From Shinella sumterensis (GTDB lineage Bacteria; Pseudomonadota; Alphaproteobacteria; Rhizobiales; Rhizobiaceae), in NCBI RefSeq assembly GCF_004514425.2, contig NZ_MYFN02000008.1, positions 1 to 64,000 of the forward strand: a DNA stretch of 64,000 nucleotides. Direction: 5' to 3'. Below the pieces are notes generated by a model. It searched no databases. It saw only the letters and a list, made by a program, of their open reading frames with translations, and had not been told where the DNA came from. Of the stretch, positions 43,859 through 54,211 are shown one piece after another (position 1 is the first letter of the stretch; each line of letters starts with the position of its first letter). The position numbers and the translations under genes were made by a program.

Positions 43859-44820
43859 CGGGAAAGACCGTATTCGACCGGGTTTTCGACCGCGCGGTGG
43901 AAGCGCAGCTTGCGCAGATATTCCAGCGGGTCCTTCTTGACCACGAGGGCGCCGGCCGGGGTCATCAGCCAGTCGTAGAGCCGCGTCAGGAAGAAGCGCA
44001 TCGCCGATCCGCGCGCGAGCAGCGGGAGCGCCGCCGCCTCGTCGTCGGAGAGCGGGCGCACGCTCTCGTAGCCGGTAAGCAGCGCCATGCCCTTGGTGAG
44101 ATTGTAGGAGCCGTCCTTCTCGAAGCACCAGGCGTTCAGGCAGATCGCGACATCGTAGGCGAGATAATCGTTGCAGGCGAAATAGAAGTCGATCAGGCCG
44201 GAAAGATCGTCGCCGATGAAGAACACGTTGTCGGGAAACAGATCGGCGTGAATGACGCCTTCCGGAAGATTGCCCGGCCAGTGCGCCTCCAGGTAGTGCA
44301 GTTCCTGGCCGATTTCCTTCTGGAGCCCGGCTTCGACCTCGTCGGCCCGCGCGGCGGATTTTTCCCACAGCGGTCGCCAGCCTTCGACCGAAAGCGCGTT
44401 CTCGCGCCTGATCTGGAACCCGTCGCCGGCGAGATGCATCTTCGCCAGCGCTATGCCGACTTCCCGGCAATGCCGAGCGGCCGGCTTGCGCAACCACATG
44501 CCCTCCAGGAACGAGATCATCGCGGCCGGACGGCCGGACAATTCCCCGAGCAGCGCGCCGTCCTTGCGGGGCAGCGGCAGCGGGCAGGACAGCCCGCGCT
44601 CCGCAAGGTGATGCATCAGGCCGAGGAAGAACGGCAGGTCGTTCCGATCCACGCGCTTTTCGTAAAGCGTCAGGATGAAGGGGCCCTTGGTGGTGTGCAG
44701 CAGGAAGTTGGAATTCTCCACGCCCTCCGCGATGCCCTTGTAGGACAGGAGCGTACCGGCATCATAGGCGGTCAGGAAACTGGAGAGATCGTCTTCGGTG
44801 ATATCGGTATAGACGGCCAC
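43855..44820 (-). CDS. thrB: homoserine kinase (ThrB, choline-kinase-like type)
   Basis: A 321-residue enzyme that phosphorylates homoserine for threonine synthesis. It has the aminoglycoside-phosphotransferase/choline-kinase fold rather than the GHMK fold. [16 protein letters not shown] is near residues 33-48, the catalytic loop [14 protein letters not shown] near 187-200, and the Mg-binding [11 protein letters not shown] near 207-217. ThrC at 29135 uses its product. It lies between ispH (60 bases upstream) and rnhA (overlapping), a conserved rhizobial order. Confidence 0.96.
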   Translation of the reverse strand: MAVYTDITEDDLSSFLTAYDAGTLLSYKGIAEGVENSNFLLHTTKGPFILTLYEKRVDRNDLPFFLGLMHHLAERGLSCPLPLPRKDGALLGELSGRPAAMISFLEGMWLRKPAARHCREVGIALAKMHLAGDGFQIRRENALSVEGWRPLWEKSAARADEVEAGLQKEIGQELHYLEAHWPGNLPEGVIHADLFPDNVFFIGDDLSGLIDFYFACNDYLAYDVAICLNAWCFEKDGSYNLTKGMALLTGYESVRPLSDDEAAALPLLARGSAMRFFLTRLYDWLMTPAGALVVKKDPLEYLRKLRFHRAVENPVEYGLSR

Positions 44821-44880
44821 GGCGGGTCTCAGGCTTGAAGGAAAGACGAAGGAGAAACGGGGACGAACGCCATCCCAGCC

Positions 44881-45882
44881 TTATTCCCCATTGACGAAGG
44901 CCATGTCGGCGGTGGTGAGCTCGATGGCGCGCAGTTCGCGGTTGACGAGGAAGTGTTCGTTTTCCTCCACCGTATCGGCCAGTTCCACCACCGCATTGTA
45001 GCGCGCGCGGAATGCCTCGATGATCTCGTTGACGATGACCTCGGGCGCCGATGCACCAGCCGACAGGCCGACGGTGCGGATATCGCCGATCGTCTCCCAG
45101 TCGATCTCGGAGGCGCGCTGGACGAGCACGGATTTCGTCGCCCCTGCCCTCAGCGCCACTTCGACGAGGCGCTTGGAGTTCGACGAATTCGGCGCGCCGA
45201 CGATGAGGAAGAGATCGCAGCCGGGCGCGGCCTGCTTTACCGCCTCCTGCCGGTTGGTGGTGGCGTAGCAGATCGAATCGGCGGCGGGCGCCGTGAGGTT
45301 GGGGAAGCGCTCGTGCAGCCGCTTGATGACGCCGGCCGTGTCATCGACCGAAAGCGTGGTCTGCGTGACGAAGCCGAGATTATCAGGGTCGGGCGGGGTG
45401 TAGCGGTCGGCGTCCTCGACCGTCTCGATCAGATCGACGGTGCCTTCCGGCAGCTGGCCCATCGTGCCGATGACTTCCGGATGGCCGGCATGGCCGATCA
45501 GCACGACATGGCGGCCGAGGCGCTGGTGGCGCATGGCCTGCTTGTGGACCTTGGAGACGAGCGGACACGTCGCATCGAGATAGAAGAGGTTGCGCGCCTC
45601 GGCATCCGCCGGCACGGATTTCGGCACGCCATGGGCGGAAAACACCACGGGCTGCTGGCGGTGCTCCGCCGGGATCTCGTCGAGTTCCTCCACGAAGATC
45701 GCGCCCTTGGCTTCCAGGCCTTCCACGACATAGCGGTTGTGCACGATCTCGTGGCGCACATAGACGGGCGCGCCATAGGCCTTCAGCGCCAGCACGACGA
45801 TCTGGATGGCGCGGTCCACACCCGCGCAAAAGCCGCGCGGGCCGCAAAGCCTGATGGTCAAGTCCGGTCGGTTCTCGGTCAT
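44881..45882 (-). CDS. ispH: 4-hydroxy-3-methylbut-2-enyl diphosphate reductase
   Basis: A 333-residue iron-sulfur enzyme that makes IPP and DMAPP in the last step of the MEP pathway. The cluster cysteines are in [15 protein letters not shown] (C18), [11 protein letters not shown] (near 107) and [12 protein letters not shown] (near 205). The substrate-binding histidines are in [12 protein letters not shown] and [10 protein letters not shown], and [15 protein letters not shown] is present near 228. It supplies isoprenoids, including the undecaprenyl carriers the polysaccharide genes would need. It starts nine bases after the DUF1304 stop. Confidence 0.97.
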   Translation of the reverse strand: MTENRPDLTIRLCGPRGFCAGVDRAIQIVVLALKAYGAPVYVRHEIVHNRYVVEGLEAKGAIFVEELDEIPAEHRQQPVVFSAHGVPKSVPADAEARNLFYLDATCPLVSKVHKQAMRHQRLGRHVVLIGHAGHPEVIGTMGQLPEGTVDLIETVEDADRYTPPDPDNLGFVTQTTLSVDDTAGVIKRLHERFPNLTAPAADSICYATTNRQEAVKQAAPGCDLFLIVGAPNSSNSKRLVEVALRAGATKSVLVQRASEIDWETIGDIRTVGLSAGASAPEVIVNEIIEAFRARYNAVVELADTVEENEHFLVNRELRAIELTTADMAFVNGE

Positions 45883-45891
45883 GCGTATCGG

Positions 45892-46257
45892 TTATCCGGC
45901 AATGAGGACGGCAACAAGGGCGATGGCCGCAGGAAGCGCCTGGATGACAAAAATTTTCCGTGAGGCCGTTGCGCCCCCATATAGGCCGACCAACACCACA
46001 CAGCCAAGGAAAAACAGCTTGAGCTGGAAAGCGACCTCGGGATTGGGGTGAAGCAACGACCAGACCAGGCCGGCGGCGAGGAAGCCGTTGTAGAGCCCCT
46101 GGTTGGCAGCAAGCGTCTTCGTGGCTTCGGCCTGCGCCGGCGTCATGCCGAAGGCCTTCAGGCCCCGCGGCGTCGTCCAGAGAAACATTTCGAGGATAAG
46201 GATGTAGACGTGTTCGAGGGCGATCAGTGCGACGAGTATGGTTGCGAGTGCCTGCAT
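45892..46257 (-). CDS. DUF1304 membrane protein
   Basis: A 121-residue protein with four predicted membrane helices. It starts MQALATILVALIALEHVYIL, with EMFLW, TLAANQGLYNGFLAAGLVW and LFFLGCVVLVGLYGG as typical DUF1304 blocks. Its function is unknown. The ATG at 46257 follows GGAAGGAAAG; the longer frame to 46284 runs into a repeat. It is probably first in the ispH-thrB-rnhA transcript. Confidence 0.88.
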   Translation of the reverse strand: MQALATILVALIALEHVYILILEMFLWTTPRGLKAFGMTPAQAEATKTLAANQGLYNGFLAAGLVWSLLHPNPEVAFQLKLFFLGCVVLVGLYGGATASRKIFVIQALPAAIALVAVLIAG

Positions 46258-46283
46258 GCGCTTTCCTTCCTCTTTGTTGCGCA

Positions 46284-46405
46284 AGCCCCCTCATCCGACC
46301 CTTCGGGCCACCTTCTCCCCGCAGGGGAGAAGGGGAAGGAAGCCGTCGCAGCATGTCCCCTTCTCCCCAACGGGGAGAAGGTGCCGGCAGGCGGATGAGG
46401 GGGCT
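46284..46405. repeat. 122-bp two-palindrome intergenic element, copy 2
   Basis: The outer arms AGCCCCCTCATCCG (46284-46297) and CGGATGAGGGGGCT (46392-46405) are exact inverted repeats. Inside are two CTTCTCCCC/GGGGAGAAG hairpins (about 46311-46333 and 46358-46380) and TGCCGGCAGG. Length and plan equal those of the element at 21494-21615. It separates surf1 from DUF1304. Confidence 0.8.
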
Positions 46406-46430
46406 CGGCTCTCATCCTTCCTACGGCATT

Positions 46431-47219
46431 TCAGGGCGCCGGGCGATCACCCTTTCGCCGGAAAACGGCGTAGAGCGCGACACCGACGAGGGCAGCCGCG
46501 AGGCCGTACCAGGTGACGGCATATTGCAGGTGATTGTTCGGCAGGTCGAACTGCGTGACGGCGCCGATCGGCAGGCCCTTCGGATTGGGCGCATCGCCGG
46601 CATCGATGAAGAAAGGGACCAGTCTGTCGGCCGCAATGCCGGTGCTGGCCGCCATCGCGTCGAGATCCTTCCAGTAGAAGATGTTCTTGGCGAGGTCGTT
46701 TTCCGGCACGATGGACGACGGCTTTTCGGCAAGGCGGGCGCGGGCAAGGCCCGTCACCGTCTGCTCGCCGGTCAACTGCCCCTGCTTGCGCATTTCCGGT
46801 TCCTTCGCCTCGTAGGGCACGAAACCCCTGTTGACGAAGAGGAACCGGCCATCGGCCAGCTGGAGCGGTGTATAGACGTAATAGCCGGTCTGGCCACGCC
46901 AGGTCGCAAAGAAATGCCGTTCGCGATTGTTGGCGAAAACGCCCGTGACGGTGACGGGGCGGTATTCGATATCCTCGCCGCGCGCCGCCATCGCCTCGAT
47001 CTCGCCGAGCGTCACAGGCGGCGCGACGCGGCGTTCGGCGATGTCGGCGAGCAGTTTTTCCTTCCACTGGAGGCGCTCGACCTGCCAGGTCCCCAGGGAC
47101 AGGAGGATGGCAAGCGCCGCCAGGAAAGCGACGCCCGTCAGGATCGCCCTGCCCTTGCCGGACCGCGGCGCGCGGTGAGCGGGTCCCTCAGCCACGATCG
47201 ATTTCACCCGGGCGGGCAT
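46431..47219 (-). CDS. surf1: SURF1 family cytochrome oxidase assembly protein
   Basis: A 262-residue SURF1 protein, which helps heme a insertion into the aa3 oxidase. One membrane helix is near residues 28-44 and another near 235-255, with a periplasmic domain between. Family blocks are LGTWQVERLQWKEKL near 42, PVTVTGVF near 88, LFVNRGFVPYE near 125, and HLQYAVTWYGLA near 230. Starting at 47219 it overlaps the DUF983 gene by 32 bases; GTG 47195 would cut that to 8. It is at the end of the oxidase cluster. Confidence 0.92.
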   Translation of the reverse strand: MPARVKSIVAEGPAHRAPRSGKGRAILTGVAFLAALAILLSLGTWQVERLQWKEKLLADIAERRVAPPVTLGEIEAMAARGEDIEYRPVTVTGVFANNRERHFFATWRGQTGYYVYTPLQLADGRFLFVNRGFVPYEAKEPEMRKQGQLTGEQTVTGLARARLAEKPSSIVPENDLAKNIFYWKDLDAMAASTGIAADRLVPFFIDAGDAPNPKGLPIGAVTQFDLPNNHLQYAVTWYGLAAALVGVALYAVFRRKGDRPAP

Positions 47220-47571
47220 GGTTACGGTATTGCAGCGCGATCAGCAGTCCCTTGAGGATGCGCGTCACCGCAAGGCCGAGCACGATCACGAGCGGGATCC
47301 ACAGCGAGAAATGCACCCAGAGCGGCGGGTTGATGTTCACCTCCGTCCACAGTGCCGCGCCCACCACGATGAAGCCGACGATCAGGATGACGAAGACCAC
47401 CGGCCCATCGCCCGAATCGGCGAAGGAATAATCGAGGCCGCAATTGGTGCAGGACGGCCTGACCTTGAGCAGCCCGTCGAAGAGCTTGCCCTGGCCGCAA
47501 CGCGGGCAGCAGCCCAGTGCGCCCGCCTTGAAGGGGTCCACGGGTGGGTAGAGTGCCTTGTCCTCGTCCAT
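47188..47571 (-). CDS. DUF983 membrane protein
   Basis: A 127-residue DUF983 protein with an N-terminal zinc-ribbon-like pair of motifs (CCPRCGQGKLF and CTNCGLDYS at residues 21-49) and two membrane helices (58-77 and 83-105). The family sits beside cytochrome oxidase genes in many alphaproteobacteria, but its role is unproven. It overlaps surf1. The gap to ctaE upstream is 160 bases with a terminator, so it may have its own promoter. Confidence 0.9.
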   Translation of the reverse strand: MDEDKALYPPVDPFKAGALGCCPRCGQGKLFDGLLKVRPSCTNCGLDYSFADSGDGPVVFVILIVGFIVVGAALWTEVNINPPLWVHFSLWIPLVIVLGLAVTRILKGLLIALQYRNHARPGEIDRG

Positions 47572-47682
47572 GATCGCTTCCGTCTCTCGCGCCGTGCGGA
47601 AACCGCCGCCCGGTCAAGACGGTTCTATATCGCCGCCGCCGCCTCCGTCCAATCGAAAGTCCGCGACAAAGGGCGCAACGCA

Positions 47683-47708
47683 AAACGGCCGCATCGCTGC
47701 GGCCGTTT
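47683..47708 (-). terminator. intrinsic terminator after ctaE
   Basis: On the minus strand AAACGGCCGCA pairs with TGCGGCCGTTT around GCGA, followed by TTGCG, 24 bases past the ctaE stop. It should separate the oxidase operon from DUF983-surf1. Confidence 0.85.
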
Positions 47709-47731
47709 CGAAGGTCTGTTCGTCGTCGCGC

Positions 47732-48610
47732 TTACATATGCGCGATCGGTGCGCCCCAGCCGCCCCAGATATAGATGGAGAAGAAGAGGAACAGCCAGAC
47801 GACGTCGACGAAGTGCCAGTACCAGGCGGCAGCCTCGAAGCCGAAATGCTGCTTCGGGGTGAAGTCGCCGCGCATGGCGCGGATGAGGCAGACGATCAGG
47901 AAGATCGTGCCGACCAGGACGTGGAAACCGTGGAAGCCGGTCGCCATGAAGAAGGTCGCGCCGTAGATGGAATCCTTGAAGGCGAACGGCGCGTGGGCGT
48001 ATTCGTAAGCCTGCACGAAGGAGAACAGCACGCCAAGCGCAACGGTGAGCGCCAGGCCGTTGATCAGGCCCTTGCGGTCGTTGTGCAGCAGGGCGTGGTG
48101 CGCCCAGGTCACGCAGGTGCCCGAGAGCAGCAGGATAACGGTGTTGTAGAGCGGCAGGTGCCAGGGATCGAGAACCTCGATGCCCTTCGGCGGCCAGACG
48201 CCACCGGTATATTCCGCACGGGCGGCCTGGATGGCTTCGCCGGGGAAGAGGCTGGCATCGAAGAAGGCCCAGAACCAGGCGACGAAGAACATCACTTCGG
48301 AAGCGATGAACATGATCATGCCGTAGCGCAGGTGCAGCGACACGACGCGGGTATGGTGCCCCTCATGCGCTTCCTTCACCGTGTCTGCCCACCAGGCATA
48401 CATGGTGTAGAGCGTGATCAGCAGGCCGATGTAGAAGACCCACGGCGTGGCGAAGTTCAGGCCGAACAGGTGGAAGGCGCCGCCCGAAAGGTAGCGCATG
48501 TAACCGATGCCGCCGAACGCCAGGACGAAGGCGCCGATGGATGCGAGCAGCGGCCACGGGCTGGGGTCGATGATGTGGTAGTCGTGTTTCTTCTGATGCG
48601 CATCGGCCAT
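47732..48610 (-). CDS. ctaE: cytochrome c oxidase subunit III
   Basis: A 292-residue subunit III with seven membrane helices. Family blocks are [18 protein letters not shown] at residues 7-24, [20 protein letters not shown] near 97-116 with the lipid-binding Glu, and [16 protein letters not shown] near 225. It ends [19 protein letters not shown], the family C-terminus. It stabilises proton uptake in the aa3 oxidase. The ATG at 48610 gives the usual length; the frame to 48673 is upstream sequence. Confidence 0.97.
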   Translation of the reverse strand: MADAHQKKHDYHIIDPSPWPLLASIGAFVLAFGGIGYMRYLSGGAFHLFGLNFATPWVFYIGLLITLYTMYAWWADTVKEAHEGHHTRVVSLHLRYGMIMFIASEVMFFVAWFWAFFDASLFPGEAIQAARAEYTGGVWPPKGIEVLDPWHLPLYNTVILLLSGTCVTWAHHALLHNDRKGLINGLALTVALGVLFSFVQAYEYAHAPFAFKDSIYGATFFMATGFHGFHVLVGTIFLIVCLIRAMRGDFTPKQHFGFEAAAWYWHFVDVVWLFLFFSIYIWGGWGAPIAHM

Positions 48611-48669
48611 TTGACTTATCCCCGAATGTATCGCGTTCCGTTCCCGGCATAGCCGGAAACGCATGTCTT

Positions 48670-49290
48670 TCAAAGGTTATTCGCGTCGTCCGCCTTCACG
48701 TCCGCAGCCGCAGCCACCGGCTTCGACGCCTCTCGCGGAAAGAAGGTATAGGACAGCGTGATCGTGTGGACGCCCTTGGTCTCCACCGGCTTGACGATCT
48801 CGGGATCGACGAAGAAGACGACGGGCATTTCCATTTCCTCACCGGGCTTCAGCGTCGTCTCGGTGAAGCAGAAGCACTGGACCTTGTTGAAATAGGCCCC
48901 GGTCGCCTCGGGCGTGACGTTGAACGTCGCCTGGCCGGTCGTCGGCCTGGAAGCATTGTTGCGGGCCTTGTAGAAGACCTGCACGGTCTCGCCGATCTTC
49001 AGCTCGATCTCGCGCTGGACCGGCGTGAAGGTCCAGGGCAGGCCGGGCGCGACGTTCGCGTCGAAACGCACCTTGATCGTCTGGTCGAGAACGACGTCGG
49101 AGGCCTGCTCGACGCGCTGCGTCGTGCCGCCGTAACCGGTGACCTTGCAGAACATCTCGTAGAGCGGCACGGCGGCATAGGCCATGGCGCCCATGCCGAT
49201 GACGAAGGAGCAGCACATGGCGACGACAGCGCCGTTCCGCTTGCCATGTCCTACGGGGCCGCTCTTCTCGGTCTTCTTCGTTTCGCTCAT
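48670..49290 (-). CDS. ctaG: cytochrome c oxidase assembly protein CtaG (Cox11)
   Basis: A 206-residue Cox11-type copper chaperone that delivers Cu to CuB of subunit I. One membrane helix (residues 20-40, [20 protein letters not shown]) is followed by [18 protein letters not shown], and the periplasmic domain carries the copper-binding CFCF in [12 protein letters not shown] near 138-150. The C-terminal [10 protein letters not shown] is typical. It starts three bases after the coxF-like stop. Confidence 0.96.
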   Translation of the reverse strand: MSETKKTEKSGPVGHGKRNGAVVAMCCSFVIGMGAMAYAAVPLYEMFCKVTGYGGTTQRVEQASDVVLDQTIKVRFDANVAPGLPWTFTPVQREIELKIGETVQVFYKARNNASRPTTGQATFNVTPEATGAYFNKVQCFCFTETTLKPGEEMEMPVVFFVDPEIVKPVETKGVHTITLSYTFFPREASKPVAAAADVKADDANNL

Positions 49291-49292
49291 GG

Positions 49293-49433
49293 TCAGCCTG
49301 CCATTCCGCCGCCGAATTTGATCAGCGTGACGATGTAGAACAGGACGACGAGGCCGAGAAGAACCGCGCCGAGCGCGAGGTTGCGGCCGCGGCGGGCCTT
49401 CTTCTGGCTATCGGTGAGCTTTACGGTTTCCAT
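49293..49433 (-). CDS. CoxF-like small membrane protein, 46 aa
   Basis: A 46-residue protein, [17 protein letters not shown] followed by one membrane helix ([17 protein letters not shown]) and KFGGG. Proteins of this form, called CoxF, sit between ctaB and ctaG in alphaproteobacterial oxidase operons. Its ATG at 49433 overlaps the ctaB stop by one base (TAATG) and its stop is two bases before ctaG. Its role in oxidase assembly is presumed from position. Confidence 0.9.
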   Translation of the reverse strand: METVKLTDSQKKARRGRNLALGAVLLGLVVLFYIVTLIKFGGGMAG

Positions 49434-50377
49434 TACAGCACCCATCCAAACGACGCGATCAGGTGGTCGAGCATGAGGCCGGAGAACACGGCGAACAGAT
49501 AGACGATGGAGAAGGCGAAGAGCTTCTTGGCCGGCACCATCGCACTGTCGCCCTCCGGCATGCGCAACACGCCGATGGAATACCACACGAAGCCGAGGCC
49601 AAGCGCTGCGGCAAAGAGACCATAACCGAGGCTGGCGAAGCCGAGGAACGTCGGCACGACGGCGATCACGGCGGTGAGCACGGCATAGACCAGGATCTGC
49701 ACCTTCGTCGTCGCCTCGCCTGATACGTTGGGCAGCATCGGCACGCCGACGGCCTCGTAGTCGCGCATCTTGAACAGCGCGAGCGCCCAGAAATGCGCCG
49801 GCGTCCAGAGGAAGGTGATGAGGAAGAGCACGACGCTCTCGACCGACACGCCGCCGGTGACGCAGGCCCAGCCGATCATGGGCGGGAAGGCGCCGGCCGC
49901 ACCGCCGATGACGATGTTCTGCGGCGTCGAGCGCTTGAGCCACATCGTGTAGATGACGGCATAGAAGAAGATAGTGAAGGCGAGCAGGCCGGCGGCAAGC
50001 CAGTTGACCACAAGACCCAGGATACCGACCGAGAAGGCCGAGAGCGTCAGGCCGAAGGCGAGCGCTTCCTCGGGCCGGATGCGGCCGGACGGAATGGGAC
50101 GCTGGGCGGTGCGGGTCATGACCGCATCGATATCGGCGTCGTACCACATGTTGAGGGCACCGGATGCACCGGCACCCACGGCGATACAGAGGATCGCGAT
50201 GGCGCCAATGAACGGATTGATCGAACCGGGCGCAACGACGAGGCCGGCAAAGGCCGTGAAGACGACGAGCGACATGACGCGCGGCTTCAGGAGCTCGAAG
50301 AAATCACGCGGCGACGCTTCGGAGAGGTAGACCTCGCCGCCGCCCGGAACCGTTTCGTGATGCTCGATGACCGCCAT
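49433..50377 (-). CDS. ctaB: heme O synthase (protoheme IX farnesyltransferase)
   Basis: A 314-residue UbiA-type prenyltransferase that adds farnesyl to heme b, the first step to heme a. It has about nine helices. [15 protein letters not shown] is near residue 30, [19 protein letters not shown] near 86-104 carries the Asp-rich motif, and a second acidic segment is in [11 protein letters not shown] near 208. The ATG 50377 starts [13 protein letters not shown]. The gap of 248 bases to ctaD contains a 94-base dyad element. Confidence 0.96.
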   Translation of the reverse strand: MAVIEHHETVPGGGEVYLSEASPRDFFELLKPRVMSLVVFTAFAGLVVAPGSINPFIGAIAILCIAVGAGASGALNMWYDADIDAVMTRTAQRPIPSGRIRPEEALAFGLTLSAFSVGILGLVVNWLAAGLLAFTIFFYAVIYTMWLKRSTPQNIVIGGAAGAFPPMIGWACVTGGVSVESVVLFLITFLWTPAHFWALALFKMRDYEAVGVPMLPNVSGEATTKVQILVYAVLTAVIAVVPTFLGFASLGYGLFAAALGLGFVWYSIGVLRMPEGDSAMVPAKKLFAFSIVYLFAVFSGLMLDHLIASFGWVL

Positions 50378-50430
50378 GTTGTTTCCGTATCGTTCCGTTG
50401 TCAGAGTGGGCAAGCCTCATGCCTCCCCTC

Positions 50431-50524
50431 CTCCGTCATCCTCGGGCTTGACCCGAGGATCCATGCCACATCCTCCGGCGTACCGTGGGAGTGGATCCTC
50501 GGGTCAGGCCCGAGGATGACGGAG
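50431..50524. repeat. 94-bp nested inverted repeat between ctaD and ctaB
   Basis: CTCCGTCATCCTCGGGC (50431-50447) and GCCCGAGGATGACGGAG (50508-50524) are perfect arms. Inside, TGACCCGAGGATCCA (50449-50463) and TGGATCCTCGGGTCA (50492-50506) are also perfect. Each half can also fold locally (CTCGGG/CCCGAG). Similar CCTCGGG dyads are dispersed in Rhizobiales genomes from memory. Confidence 0.85.
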
Positions 50525-50625
50525 AGCGGGGTTTCGGCTGCGGCTCAACGCCGGCGCCCTGTCCCGGCCTCCGCCGGTTTGCCAGTACTGAGGCCGCCGT
50601 TGCCGGCGGCCCCGATCTCAAGACC

Positions 50626-52305
<1,680 letters not shown>

Positions 52306-52312
52306 CTAGGTA

Positions 52313-53197
52313 TTACTGCGCGGCGTTCTGGGCGACGTCTACGGACTTGGCCGCACCGTCGACAGACGCCATCAGGGCCTTGTTTGCCTCGCCGACATTC
52401 GTCGCGGCGGCAGCAAGCCAGGTATCGAACTTTTCCTGCGAAACGACGCGGATGGCGATCGGCATGAACGCGTGGTCCTTGCCGCAGAGCTCGGAACACT
52501 GGCCGTAGAACAGGCCTTCGCGCTCGGCCTTGAACCAGGTCTCGTTCATGCGGCCCGGCACGGCGTCGATCTTCACGCCGAAGGACGGCATGGCGAAAGC
52601 GTGGATCACGTCGCCGGCGGTGACGAGGAGACGGACATGCTTGCCGACGGGAACGACGACTTCGTTATCGACGGCCAGGAGGCGCGGATAGACGGACTTG
52701 TCTTCCTTGCCGGCGGCCGCGCGGTCGTTGTCATGCAGAAGCAGGCTGTCGAAGGAGACCGGGTTGTCGCCGACCTGGTACTCGTAACCCCAATACCATT
52801 GGAAACCCGTGGCCTTGATGGTCAGTTCCGGCTCTTCCGTGGGAGCGAGCTGCTTGGTCAAGAGCTGGAAGGAGGGAACGGCGAGGAACAGGAGAATGAC
52901 GACCGGGCCGAGCGTCCAGAGCACCTCGATAGCCGTGTTGTGGCTGGTCTTGGACGGCACCGGGTTCTTGCTTTCGCGGAACTTGACGACGACGATGATG
53001 AGCAGGAGGAGAACGAACAGGGTGATCGGAACGATGAACCACAATGTGTACTGCTCGAACCAGCGAATTTCCTCCATGATCGGAGTCGCGGCGGGCTGAA
53101 GGCCCTTCTGCCAGTCGAACGGCTGATCAGCGAAGGCGGTCGAAGCAAAGAGCAGACAGCCGAGAGCGGCCAGACCTGCAAAAGCTTTGTTTTTCAC
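52313..53197 (-). CDS. ctaC: cytochrome c oxidase subunit II
   Basis: A 294-residue subunit with signal FAGLAALGCLLFASTAFA, two membrane helices (about 50-75 and 95-115) and a periplasmic CuA domain. The CuA ligands are in AFAMPSFGVK (His) and GQCSELCGKDHAFMP near 225-240 (two Cys, His, Met). FQWYWGYEYQ near 140 is the electron-entry region. The GTG at 53197 has GGGGAGA at correct spacing; a TTG at 53212 is less likely. It is the first gene of the oxidase operon, with an FNR/FixK-like box directly upstream. Confidence 0.96.
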   Translation of the reverse strand: MKNKAFAGLAALGCLLFASTAFADQPFDWQKGLQPAATPIMEEIRWFEQYTLWFIVPITLFVLLLLIIVVVKFRESKNPVPSKTSHNTAIEVLWTLGPVVILLFLAVPSFQLLTKQLAPTEEPELTIKATGFQWYWGYEYQVGDNPVSFDSLLLHDNDRAAAGKEDKSVYPRLLAVDNEVVVPVGKHVRLLVTAGDVIHAFAMPSFGVKIDAVPGRMNETWFKAEREGLFYGQCSELCGKDHAFMPIAIRVVSQEKFDTWLAAAATNVGEANKALMASVDGAAKSVDVAQNAAQ

Positions 53198-53215
53198 AAC
53201 GTATCTCCCCAAGGC

Positions 53216-53233
53216 GTTTGATCGGGATCAAAC
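53216..53233. promoter_or_regulatory. FNR/FixK-type box upstream of ctaC
   Basis: GTTTGATC-GG-GATCAAAC is a perfect 18-base dyad containing TTGAT-N4-ATCAA, the consensus of FNR, FixK and FnrN. It lies 19-36 bases upstream of the ctaC start codon and just beyond its ribosome site. The dyad is plain; binding by an FNR-type protein is inference. Confidence 0.75.
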
Positions 53234-53603
53234 AGACGCGCAGAATCCCTGCTATACTGAGTGCTTAAAATCATAGTTTCATGTCCGCCGCAACCGCCAT
53301 GGGGATGCCCCCGTGCGGCATTTTTGCGCAAACGCAAAGACATGGGGCCACTCCCCACAGTTTCTTCACATTTGTCTATAGCATGAAAGGTTTGGCAGCG
53401 GCGAGCCTGCTTCGGCCGGTCTAACCGTGCGACGCTTGGGGCAGCAGACACTCCTTATTAAATAAAGAGTGGCGGATGGCGCGAAACTGCGCGATCGCGT
53501 CCAATTTCCGCCTTCAATCAATCGGAAAGCAGCGGCCGGGGCTTTTCATTTCGCCGCCGGCTATTCAAAGATAGCCCGACTGATTCGAGATTCCGAGGTT
53601 TTC
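53234..53603. other. divergent regulatory region ctaC/ialB
   Basis: This stretch between the FNR-type box and ialB holds no convincing gene; an 85-codon minus-strand frame (53194-53451) has no protein-like features. It contains AT-rich patches (about 53245-53280 and 53360-53385) where promoters for both directions may lie. A near-palindrome CACTC...GAGTG (53449-53471, with TTATTAAATAA at its centre) is present. Coding starts at 53604. Confidence 0.5.
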
Positions 53604-54134
53604 ATGGGTTTCACTCCCCTCTCCCGGCTGTCACGGGCGGCGTTCGGCCTTGCCGTCTTCGCGCTCGGCGCCACGGCACTCCCTTCCCTCTCCGCAGCGC
53701 AGCAGCCCGGAACGGTGAAATCCAACCATGGCGCCTGGTCGATCGTCTGCGACCAGCCGGCCGGCGCATCCGGCGAGCAGTGCGCTCTCATGCAGAACGT
53801 GCTGGCCGAGGACCGGCCGGAGCTCGGCCTTTCCGTCGTCGTGCTCAAGACGGCCGACCGCAAGGCGAAGATCCTGCGCGTTCTCGCCCCGCTCGGCGTG
53901 CTGCTGCCAAACGGCCTCGGCCTCAATGTCGACGGCAAGGATATCGGCCGCGCCTATTTCGTGCGCTGCTTCGCCGATGGCTGCTATGCCGAGGTGGTGC
54001 TGGAAGACGAGCTGCTCAAGACCTTCCGCTCCGGTGCGACGGCGACCTTCATCGTCTTCCAGTCTCCCGAAGAAGGCATCGGCATCCCGGTCGATCTCAA
54101 GGGCTTCGGCGAAGGCTACGACGCGCTGCCGTAA
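53604..54134 (+). CDS. ialB: IalB (invasion-associated locus B) family protein
   Basis: A 176-residue exported protein with signal AAFGLAVFALGATALPSLSA. The mature domain shows the IalB pattern: GAWSIVCDQPAGASGEQCALMQNV near 50, ILRVLAPLGVLLPNGLGLNV near 95 and RCFADGCYAEV near 128, with four cysteines likely in two disulfides. The family was named in Bartonella for erythrocyte invasion and is common in non-pathogens, where its role is unclear. The ATG at 53604 follows GAGG. Confidence 0.9.
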   Translation: MGFTPLSRLSRAAFGLAVFALGATALPSLSAAQQPGTVKSNHGAWSIVCDQPAGASGEQCALMQNVLAEDRPELGLSVVVLKTADRKAKILRVLAPLGVLLPNGLGLNVDGKDIGRAYFVRCFADGCYAEVVLEDELLKTFRSGATATFIVFQSPEEGIGIPVDLKGFGEGYDALP

Positions 54135-54211
54135 GCCTTCCGCCGCGGGCTTGCCGCCCGCCGCCGGGGAACTTACATGAGCCCCGTCCACCATTGCTTG
54201 CGGAGCCCGCC

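Noticed and set aside
46275-46410. Terminator pair after surf1
   Set aside because: The hairpins belong to a 122-bp dispersed element with outer inverted arms. Termination may be a side effect but is not its defining feature.
53194-53451. 85-codon minus-strand frame upstream of ctaC
   Set aside because: It overlaps the ctaC start and the FNR-type box, and it lacks a ribosome site and protein-like composition.
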